This document shows positions 1-5,222 of a stretch of 7,567 nt of DNA, one piece after another. A model generated the notes under the pieces. It did not search any database. It saw nothing but the letters and a program-made list of their open reading frames with translations, and was not told the DNA's origin. Position numbers and translations under genes: made by a program. This DNA is from a bacterium (GTDB taxonomy: Bacteria; Patescibacteriota; Gracilibacteria; UM-FILTER-43-11): contig JAUHXI010000070.1 in assembly GCA_030426875.1 (NCBI GenBank), forward strand, positions 1-7,567, read 5' to 3'. Numbering within the stretch: the first letter of the stretch is position 1; each line of letters starts with the position of its first letter.

Positions 1-290
1 CTCAAATAGAGGTGGAAGATGGTCAGGTGTTGGAGCTTGAGCTGGTCTTTGAGGCCACTAATTACAATCAGCCCATTGACTTAGAAGAACCTGAATCCTT
101 TGAGGATTTTAGCCCTTTAAATCTATTGATGGGAATTGGAAACGTGACATTGCCAGAGATTGATGATACACTGCAAATCAGTGGCTCTACGTCTGTGATT
201 GAAAGTGGTGATGATCCAGATGAATCCGATAATGATCCAGCGTCTGATGATTCAGATTCTGAAGAAGTGACCGATACTCAGGAGTCTTAA
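1..290 (+). CDS. 3' end of an acidic, probably exported protein of unknown function (partial)
   Basis: The frame is open from the window edge (first full codon at 3) to TAA at 288-290, so about 95 C-terminal residues are seen. A GTG at 12 could serve as a start, but the frame continues upstream in the same style, so I read this as a truncated longer gene. The visible part has alternating hydrophobic/acidic beta-type segments (VLELELVF, GNVTLPEI) followed by a disordered Ser/Asp/Glu/Pro tail over the last ~30 residues. There is not a single Lys, Arg or His in the 95 residues. No family is recognised. The next gene, also very acidic and a lipoprotein, starts 53 nt later on the same strand with no terminator between them, so the two may be cotranscribed. 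Export is inferred from composition and neighbour only. Confidence 0.7.
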   Translation, partial: QIEVEDGQVLELELVFEATNYNQPIDLEEPESFEDFSPLNLLMGIGNVTLPEIDDTLQISGSTSVIESGDDPDESDNDPASDDSDSEEVTDTQES

Positions 291-343
291 GGTCACTCAA
301 TTGTTTAATCTTTTATATTTTTTATTACTTAACCCTATAAAAT

Positions 344-718
344 ATGAAATCTATAAAAGCTCTATTACTTCTTCCTGTCGTTGCCCTTTTGGTAGCTTGT
401 GGAGGAGATGACACTGAAAATGAAACGGTTGATGATGCCGTTGATGATGTCAATGATGCTGTTGAAACAGTTGAAGACGCTGTTGATGATGCTGATCTTG
501 ACGACATTGATGCTGATGTTGAGGCTGCCATCGAAGAAGCTGCTGAAGCCCTTGATGACCTTGATATTGAGATCGATGCAGCTGATATGGAGGCTATGGA
601 AGAAGCTGCAGCTGCTGCTGCTGAAGCTCTTGAGGATATTGATCCTAATGATCTTGAAGCTCTAGAAGCTGCTGCTATTGAAGCTTCTGAAGCTGCTGCT
701 GAAGCTTACGGTAACTAG
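344..718 (+). CDS. Small hyperacidic heptad-repeat lipoprotein
   Basis: This is a 124-residue lipoprotein precursor. It has a basic start (K2, K5), a hydrophobic core at 6-18 and the lipobox LVAC with the lipidated Cys at 19, so the mature chain should be membrane-anchored outside the cytoplasm. The mature ~106 residues are about 40% Asp+Glu, the rest mostly Ala, Val, Leu and Ile, with no Lys, Arg or His. Residues 29-49 are three tandem heptads of the type V-x-D-A-V-x-x (V29, V33, V36, V40, V43, V47), giving perfect 3-4 hydrophobic spacing. Further downstream come L52/I55/V59/I63 and an Ala-Glu-rich helix with a run of six Ala. A long amphipathic or coiled-coil helix is expected. No Shine-Dalgarno is visible: the start is preceded by CCCTATAAAAT. 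A strong terminator follows. Function is unknown; cation binding, a spacer role or self-assembly are possibilities only. Confidence 0.85.
   Translation: MKSIKALLLLPVVALLVACGGDDTENETVDDAVDDVNDAVETVEDAVDDADLDDIDADVEAAIEEAAEALDDLDIEIDAADMEAMEEAAAAAAEALEDIDPNDLEALEAAAIEASEAAAEAYGN
428..490 (+). repeat. Three 21-bp in-frame repeats encoding acidic heptads
   Basis: Three consecutive 21-nt units inside the lipoprotein gene encode V-D-D-A-V-D-D, V-N-D-A-V-E-T and V-E-D-A-V-D-D. The units differ at several third positions, so the repeat is older than a recent slippage event and is probably kept at protein level. Confidence 0.6.
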
Positions 719-736
719 TCACATGAATGTGATTTT

Positions 737-774
737 AAAAAGACCCTTTTGCAATTCGCTCAAGGGTCTTTTTT
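737..774 (+). terminator. Rho-independent terminator after the lipoprotein gene
   Basis: A perfect 12-bp stem (AAAAAGACCCTT at 737-748 with AAGGGTCTTTTT at 762-773) encloses a 13-nt loop, and the right arm runs into a T tract. It lies 18 nt after the lipoprotein stop codon and separates that gene from the prenyltransferase unit. The left-arm A run means it could also work on the opposite strand. Confidence 0.9.
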
Positions 775-817
775 CATGCCTGAAAATATTATGACATGGC
801 AAAAAACTACTCCCTAT

Positions 818-854
818 TTGACAAATTTAGTTCGAACGCTATCATGTGTGATAG
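818..854 (+). promoter_or_regulatory. Sigma70-type promoter of the prenyltransferase-peptidase unit, with an inverted repeat over the -10
   Basis: A perfect -35 TTGACA (818-823) is followed by a 16-nt spacer and the -10 TATCAT (840-845), one mismatch from consensus. Transcription would start near 852, leaving a leader of about 19 nt before the ATG at 871. The -10 is embedded in an inverted repeat CTATCA-TGTG-TGATAG (839-854), and the spacer contains the palindrome GTTCGAAC (830-837). Either could be an operator; the repressor idea is inference. Confidence 0.75.
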
Positions 855-870
855 CTAATCCCATTGCCAT

Positions 871-1881
871 ATGAATGTTGAAACATCTTCTTCTTTAGCC
901 CAGAGTTCTCCTGATCGCTTTGTCGGTCAAATCACCCCGTTTCACATTCGTGCTCAAATACAGGCTCAATTGATGAGCCGTTGCCCTCTAAAACAACGGC
1001 TTTTTAATTTATTCACCCAGAGTTGGTCCAAGTGGCATATAAGAGAACGTTTTATTGCATCCGTCCGCGAAACTCTAAAGGCAACTGAAGCCATGCTTGC
1101 GAAACGTCAATTTTCCGTTCGGGAAGTGAGCATGGCACTACAAGAAGCGGGGAAGCAGAGTCTGCACATTGGCTTGATTGCCGATGGCAACCGCCGATTT
1201 GGCAAATTGATGGGTAAAGGCTTGGGATGGGGGCATGTGCAAGGGGCCAAGGCAATTGAAAACACTTTCTTGCCTTTGGTTTCTCAAATCCCACAGATCA
1301 CAGAGTGCAGCCTTTACTTGCTCTCGCATTCTAATCTAGGTCGCCCTGAGGCTGAGCTTAAGAAATTGGATGAATTGTTTCAACGTGAGTGCCAGTCGCT
1401 ATTAACATTGGCCTCCACTCACAACATTCAATACCAGCATGCGGGGAACATGGAGGGCCTGAGAAGGCGAATGCCTAAAATGGCAGCAGGGCTCCAAAAA
1501 TTGGTGGAGGAGACGCGTCTCAATGATAAATTAGTGGTGAATTTATGCCTCAATTATCAGGCTAAAACTGAGTTGGGTCATGCAACTAAGCAATGGGCAG
1601 TTCAAAACCTCGAAAACGGTGTGACACCTGTTGATGTGATGGCCATGGACGAGGCAGTGGTCACCGAGGCAGTGCGTCAAAACACCTGGATTCCAAGGCC
1701 CATGGACCTTTGCCTTCGAACCGGTGGGGACCATCGTACCTCAGGTTTTCCACCGAATCAGCCTTGGAATGAAAATTGCGAGCTGACAGTGCTCGAAAAA
1801 TTTTTACCTCAAATGACGGCTCAAGACATTCTTGGTGTTTTGTGGAATTTTGCAGACGTTGAATTGAGAAAGGGAAAATAA
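871..1881 (+). CDS. uppS: Cis-prenyltransferase, UppS-like (undecaprenyl diphosphate synthase family), long N-terminal extension
   Basis: This family condenses isopentenyl diphosphate onto farnesyl diphosphate to make the polyprenyl diphosphate lipid carrier for peptidoglycan and other surface glycans. Landmarks in this 336-residue protein: ADGNRRFG with the catalytic-type D105; GHVQG with H122; N155 and R158 of the NxxR site; LNYQAKTEL at 227-235; DLCLRTGGDHRTSG at 279-292 with R283, R289 and S291 at the E. coli R194/R200/S202 spacing; and E304 matching the metal-binding E213 after a two-residue insertion. Usual length is 230-260 residues; here about 95 residues precede the domain, carrying basic and hydrophobic helical segments of unknown role. 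The DGNRR form resembles eukaryotic-type sequences, and the usual Trp of ENWxRP is L156. M35 is a possible later start, but the 818-845 promoter and intact frame favour 871. No Shine-Dalgarno is visible. Chain length of the product cannot be told. Confidence 0.85.
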   Translation: MNVETSSSLAQSSPDRFVGQITPFHIRAQIQAQLMSRCPLKQRLFNLFTQSWSKWHIRERFIASVRETLKATEAMLAKRQFSVREVSMALQEAGKQSLHIGLIADGNRRFGKLMGKGLGWGHVQGAKAIENTFLPLVSQIPQITECSLYLLSHSNLGRPEAELKKLDELFQRECQSLLTLASTHNIQYQHAGNMEGLRRRMPKMAAGLQKLVEETRLNDKLVVNLCLNYQAKTELGHATKQWAVQNLENGVTPVDVMAMDEAVVTEAVRQNTWIPRPMDLCLRTGGDHRTSGFPPNQPWNENCELTVLEKFLPQMTAQDILGVLWNFADVELRKGK

Positions 1882-1938
1882 ATTTCGAAATCTAAAACAC
1901 ATGGCTCACCTACCATTTAATTAACCTTAAAAACAAAC

Positions 1939-2991
1939 ATGGAACACCGTATTCAATCGCTTCAAGCCCTAATAAAAAAACAAAAGCTTTCTGCCCTACT
2001 GGTCACCAACCCCTACAATGTTCGCTACTTGAGTGGGTTTGTGGGGACCAATGGAAGCCTGCTGGTCACACCCAAAAAGCACTTGCTCATCACCGATGCA
2101 CGCTATTTTATGACGGCAAAAAAAGCCGGGTTACCTTACCACGATCAAACAAAGGGGCTCAAATCCATCATGGGTCGATTCAAGTCGATTGGTTTTGAAT
2201 CCTCCCACATGACAGTCGCCACACTTCAGCACTACAAAAAAGCTCTGCCAGGAGCCAAATGGAAAGGGGCTGGTGGACTGGTGGAATCACTTCGCCTCAT
2301 TAAAGACAAAGCTGAGATTAAAACCATTAAAAAGGCTGTCAAAATTGCCTGTAAAAGTTTAGATGAACTCCAAAAAAAGCTCAAACCTGGCATGAGTGAA
2401 GACGATGTTGAATGGGAACTCCTTCAGCTCGCCCGCGCAAATGGGGCTGACGACTTCTCTTTTCCACCCATCATCACCTTTGGCAAAGATACGGCAGACA
2501 TTCACCATCAAAAAAGTAAAAATAAATTGAAAAAAAATCAAATGGTTCTGATTGATTCAGGCATTATTTTTGAAGGTTACATCACTGACATGACCCGGGT
2601 CTTTTTTTGGGAAAAAAGTGGGAAGAGTAAAAAAAGTACCCCTAATTTTGAGGAAAAAATATACAAAATTGTGCGTGAGGCCAATCAAAAAGCCATCGAT
2701 TCCATTCAGGTTGGCATGTTATTTTCGGACCTCGATAAAGCAGCTCGCCAGGTCATCGAAGCAGCAGGCTATGGCGATTACTTCGCACACTCCACTGGCC
2801 ACGGAACTGGCCTCGAGGTGCACGAAGCGCCCACCGTTTCCGCTCACTCCAGCCAAACCGTTGAGCCTGGCATGGTCTTCACCATCGAACCTGGGATTTA
2901 TGTAGAGGGCAAAGGCGGTGTCCGCATTGAAGACATGGTTTATGTGAATGAGAAGGGGGGAGTGGAAGTCCTAACAACTTGTGCGAAGTGA
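1939..2991 (+). CDS. Xaa-Pro aminopeptidase / proline dipeptidase family (M24B metallopeptidase)
   Basis: This is a cytoplasmic metallopeptidase expected to release the N-terminal residue ahead of proline, or to split Xaa-Pro dipeptides. Residues ~1-120 look like the creatinase N-terminal domain (NPYNVRYLSGF, LLITDARYF). Residues ~125-345 are the pita-bread catalytic domain. All five metal ligands are present: D206 (LIDSG), D217 (ITDMTR), H288 (STGHGTG), E317 (TIEPG) and E331 (RIEDM). Catalytic-type H189 and H295 also match; the spacings D-11-D, H-29-E and H288/H295 equal those of E. coli PepP (D260/D271, H354/E383, H354/H361). At 350 residues it fits the short YpdF/YqhT-like forms rather than the ~440-residue PepP, so I give no symbol. 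It follows the prenyltransferase by 57 nt with no terminator between, so cotranscription is likely. The start has an A-rich leader and no Shine-Dalgarno. The stop is TGA. Confidence 0.93.
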   Translation: MEHRIQSLQALIKKQKLSALLVTNPYNVRYLSGFVGTNGSLLVTPKKHLLITDARYFMTAKKAGLPYHDQTKGLKSIMGRFKSIGFESSHMTVATLQHYKKALPGAKWKGAGGLVESLRLIKDKAEIKTIKKAVKIACKSLDELQKKLKPGMSEDDVEWELLQLARANGADDFSFPPIITFGKDTADIHHQKSKNKLKKNQMVLIDSGIIFEGYITDMTRVFFWEKSGKSKKSTPNFEEKIYKIVREANQKAIDSIQVGMLFSDLDKAARQVIEAAGYGDYFAHSTGHGTGLEVHEAPTVSAHSSQTVEPGMVFTIEPGIYVEGKGGVRIEDMVYVNEKGGVEVLTTCAK

Positions 2992-3010
2992 TGTTAAGCT
3001 TCAAGCGCCA

Positions 3011-3056
3011 AATTCTAAAAAAACTCCAGATTCTAATCACCAAGTTTAAAATTCCA
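3011..3056 (+). repeat. Left arm of an imperfect inverted AATTCC-rich repeat
   Basis: This segment pairs imperfectly with the reverse complement of 3371-3418. Exact cores are AAAAACTCCA (3019-3028 versus 3402-3411) and AAAATTCCA (3048-3056 versus 3371-3379), with partial matches and small gaps between. It begins 20 nt after the peptidase stop codon. Confidence 0.55.
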
Positions 3057-3352
3057 AAATTTAAAACCCTATTTTGTACACACCCCGTCCTTTGGGCAGC
3101 CCTGCTAAAGAGGAATCCTTCTTATTCTGATTTATTATGATTCCTGATGACTGATTTTTGATTTATGATTTTCCCTGTTTGATCATTTAAAATCTGTCGC
3201 CGGGGGCAATTCATTAAATTTCAAGTCCACCGCTGGGGCAGTTCTTTGGACTGACTCCAGTGACTCAACACCAATCTCCATTTATATCCTCCCTCTGGGG
3301 GTTAGAAAAGGGGGCCTAGGCATAGTATTCAGATCGGGTGGCAAGCTTTATT

Positions 3353-3373
3353 AGAGCCAAGATGGGCTCTTGG
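3353..3373. other. Overlapping, mutually exclusive hairpins
   Basis: AGAGCC (3353-3358) pairs with GGCTCT (3365-3370). CCAAGA (3357-3362) pairs with TCTTGG (3368-3373). The two six-bp stems share bases and cannot form together. On the + strand the second is followed by AATTTTT, so it could be a weak terminator for the peptidase unit, though 360 nt downstream. On the - strand there is no T run after the stem. Confidence 0.4.
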
Positions 3374-3418
3374 AATTTTTCGGAATTTGTGAGTTGGAAT
3401 TTGGAGTTTTTCTTGATT
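3371..3418 (-). repeat. Right arm of the imperfect inverted AATTCC-rich repeat
   Basis: The + strand reads as TTGGAATTT-type units (three GGAATT copies). Read on the - strand it matches 3011-3056 through two exact cores. It ends next to the stop codon of the downstream protease gene, so each convergent gene has the same type of tract just past its end. Confidence 0.55.
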
Positions 3419-3419
3419 T

Positions 3420-5210
3420 TTATTGCAAGCTACTAATAATCGCCTCAGCACTGGGTAATTGATACACGCCCTCTTGAACTTTTGAATCTTCTGGCCAATG
3501 GTCCATGGCTACATATTCTTCAGCCGTCATTTCAACCAGATCTGGCACTTGGGATTGATAACTTTCTAATAACGATAAAAAGCCAGCCACGTCTTGTTCA
3601 AACTGATCCCGCTCCACTTCGTGGAAGAAGTAAATCTCGTGCATGGGACTCAATATCGTTGCCGAAAGGGTGATGATTTCGTGGGTATCATTCTCCCTTT
3701 CAGAGGCATAAAGCCATCCCGGCAGGCCATCAATAATTAGGTTGGGATCCTGAAACGTCACCCGTTCTTCCTCCAGTACATAAAGGTCAAAATCATTTTG
3801 CAATCCCTCCTCACCGGTTAAATGAGTCAGCCCTTGGGGCAACTCCCAATAGCTAATGATTAACCTCGAAATCAGGTTGGGATTGCTCTCTGCTCTGGCA
3901 ATGGAGCTGTTGTGACCCATTTCTTTTTCAAGTCGCCATCCTTCAGGGGTTTTAACCTTAAAGGGCAGTAGGGGGCCTGTCAGTTCCTCTAGGGTTGGAG
4001 GAGTGTTTTTAATGGGTTCATTGAATGTGATTGATGCTAAAAATTCCTCCATTTCCCTCTCAGACTCGCCATTGTCATTATTGGGGATGAAATAATCCAT
4101 GCTTAAATTAAAATACCCGTGAGTGATATAGAGCACGTTGTCAGTGCCGTCACCCGTGTTGTGCCATAGGTGAACGACGTCTTTGCCAGCCACTTGTTTT
4201 GTGTCTTGGTTTGTATAATAATGATCTCCATATAAGCCATGCAAAATTTTTAGATGATTCTCATGACTATCTTCTTGTTCAAAAAGATCATAGTCCAAAT
4301 ACCCGTTCACATAGCTGTTTTGATCTCCAACTTTACTCAAAATGAAAGACTCGTCGGCTATTTCATGAATCAGCCACTCCTCAGAAAGTTCAAATGACAA
4401 GCCTGGGTAGCTGGTGTACTCATGTTTTTGCTTCTCTTGAGCCGATAACAATCGGGTCCATTCTTTGGCGAGGGCTTCGTTGGCTCGCGGGTTTTCAACA
4501 CCAGGCTCACCCCGATTAGAATTGATCCAATCAACAAATTCATCGGCGATCAGAGCCCTTCCAAAGGTTTCATAGTTACTGTTGATATAAGTCGGAACCG
4601 CGATGAGGTTTCCCTCCTCATTCATCATGGTGCCGCCAGAATTACCGGAGTCAATGTCAGCATCGGTTTTTAGATAAGTGTAGCCATTGTAAACTTCATA
4701 ACCGCTGACTTGCCCTTCGGTGTAGTGGATGGTGATGCCGCCGCTGGTTGGATAACCAGCCACACTCACTCGATCGCCCAACTCAAGTGTATCAACGGAC
4801 TCAGTATAATTCAAATAAGGAAATTCATCAGGCAGCCGTCCAAAAACAGGTGTGTCATTGATTTGAACTAGGGCTAAGTCAATTCTTTCATCATATCGCT
4901 CAATGGTGGCAGTAAAGCGGCATTCAGGCTCTTCTTTTAAGTCAAAGCTCACACAAACATTGATCATATCAAAGGGTCTGTTGGTGTCGGGATTGACCAC
5001 CACATGTGCATTGGTTAAAACCAAGCCATCCTCACTGATAAGGGTTCCTGAGCCATCAAGAAAGGCAATGGGCTGACCGTTTAATGATTCTTCAAAAGCC
5101 ATGATTTTAACGGTTGGATTGAAAGCCCCAGGATCTCCTTCTAATAAATAGTTTAAGAATTCCTGAGCTCCAAAATGCGAGGCATAGGCTGCTATGATAA
5201 AAGCGATCAT
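3420..5210 (-). CDS. Exported trypsin/HtrA-like serine protease with two C-terminal repeat domains (downstream paralog)
   Basis: This 596-residue protein is expected to cut proteins outside the cytoplasm. A short hydrophobic N-terminus (2-15) has no Lys or Arg before K35. The start is fixed: an in-frame TAA lies five codons upstream and the four codons between cannot initiate. The protease domain (~35-230) has GSGTLI and TNAHVV with H69, DLALVQI with D111, and GNSGG with S191, the order and context of the Trypsin_2/HtrA (S1C) family; no PDZ domain follows. Its only two cysteines, C86 and C97, are shared with the paralog and may form a disulfide. Two divergent modules follow (~268-398 from YPGLSFEL, ~414-551 from LPFKVKTPEGW), each opening with a hydrophobic-strand/Trp motif and ending in a helix; PsbP/Mog1-like folds are my inference. 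A tail WPE...YxLP...SL ends the chain. It lies 12 nt after its paralog, so it is probably translated from the same mRNA. Substrate unknown. Confidence 0.88.
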   Translation of the reverse strand: MIAFIIAAYASHFGAQEFLNYLLEGDPGAFNPTVKIMAFEESLNGQPIAFLDGSGTLISEDGLVLTNAHVVVNPDTNRPFDMINVCVSFDLKEEPECRFTATIERYDERIDLALVQINDTPVFGRLPDEFPYLNYTESVDTLELGDRVSVAGYPTSGGITIHYTEGQVSGYEVYNGYTYLKTDADIDSGNSGGTMMNEEGNLIAVPTYINSNYETFGRALIADEFVDWINSNRGEPGVENPRANEALAKEWTRLLSAQEKQKHEYTSYPGLSFELSEEWLIHEIADESFILSKVGDQNSYVNGYLDYDLFEQEDSHENHLKILHGLYGDHYYTNQDTKQVAGKDVVHLWHNTGDGTDNVLYITHGYFNLSMDYFIPNNDNGESEREMEEFLASITFNEPIKNTPPTLEELTGPLLPFKVKTPEGWRLEKEMGHNSSIARAESNPNLISRLIISYWELPQGLTHLTGEEGLQNDFDLYVLEEERVTFQDPNLIIDGLPGWLYASERENDTHEIITLSATILSPMHEIYFFHEVERDQFEQDVAGFLSLLESYQSQVPDLVEMTAEEYVAMDHWPEDSKVQEGVYQLPSAEAIISSLQ

Positions 5211-5222
5211 AAAGGGTTGATT

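Larger units (their letters stand above)
2992..3419. other. 428-bp non-coding region between convergent genes
   Basis: No credible gene is visible on either strand. The region lies between the 3' ends of the peptidase (+) and a protease (-). It contains AATTCC-type tracts at both edges in opposite orientation, an AT-rich stretch made of variations on TGATTTATGATT (about 3121-3175), an imperfect hairpin at 3089-3113 (GGGcagCCC core inside CCTTT/AAAGaGG), G-rich patches at 3201-3206, 3235-3238, 3297-3301 and 3310-3314, and a compact double hairpin at 3353-3373. No terminator as strong as the one at 737-774 is present. Confidence 0.7.

Noticed and set aside
301..343. Separate promoter for the lipoprotein gene (TATATT at 314-319 or TATAAA at 336-341)
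   Set aside because: No -35 element at a suitable distance for the first, and the second is too close to the ATG; the stretch is simply AT-rich.
325..531. Minus-strand Ser/Thr-rich open frame opposite the lipoprotein gene
   Set aside because: It is the antisense shadow of the GAT/GCT/GAA-rich codons; its low-complexity Ser/Thr composition follows from that.
399..665. Met/Leu-rich + strand open frame overlapping the lipoprotein gene
   Set aside because: It is the out-of-frame reading of GATGCT repeats; the lipobox and terminator support the frame starting at 344.
428..710. Possible CRISPR or tandem DNA repeat
   Set aside because: The periodicity follows codons for acidic heptads and Ala/Glu runs; there are no constant repeats with unique spacers.
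1052..1734. Three minus-strand open frames inside the prenyltransferase gene
   Set aside because: They are short, have no recognisable motif and lie within a gene whose catalytic motifs are intact on the + strand.
1882..1891. Palindrome ATTTCGAAAT after the prenyltransferase gene, sharing TTCGAA with the promoter spacer at 830-837
   Set aside because: A shared 6-bp core is expected by chance at this window size; TTCGAA also occurs inside coding sequence near 1717.
2359..2905. Short open frames on both strands inside the peptidase gene
   Set aside because: All five metal ligands of the M24 frame span this stretch; the alternatives have no supporting features.
3198..3244. Possible 15-bp direct repeat (GGGGCA-A/G-TTC) in the intergenic region
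   Set aside because: Only 11 of 15 positions match in two copies, too weak to call.
3482..3673. Plus-strand open frame opposite the 3' end of the downstream protease gene
   Set aside because: It is antisense to conserved tail sequence that is shared by both paralogs.
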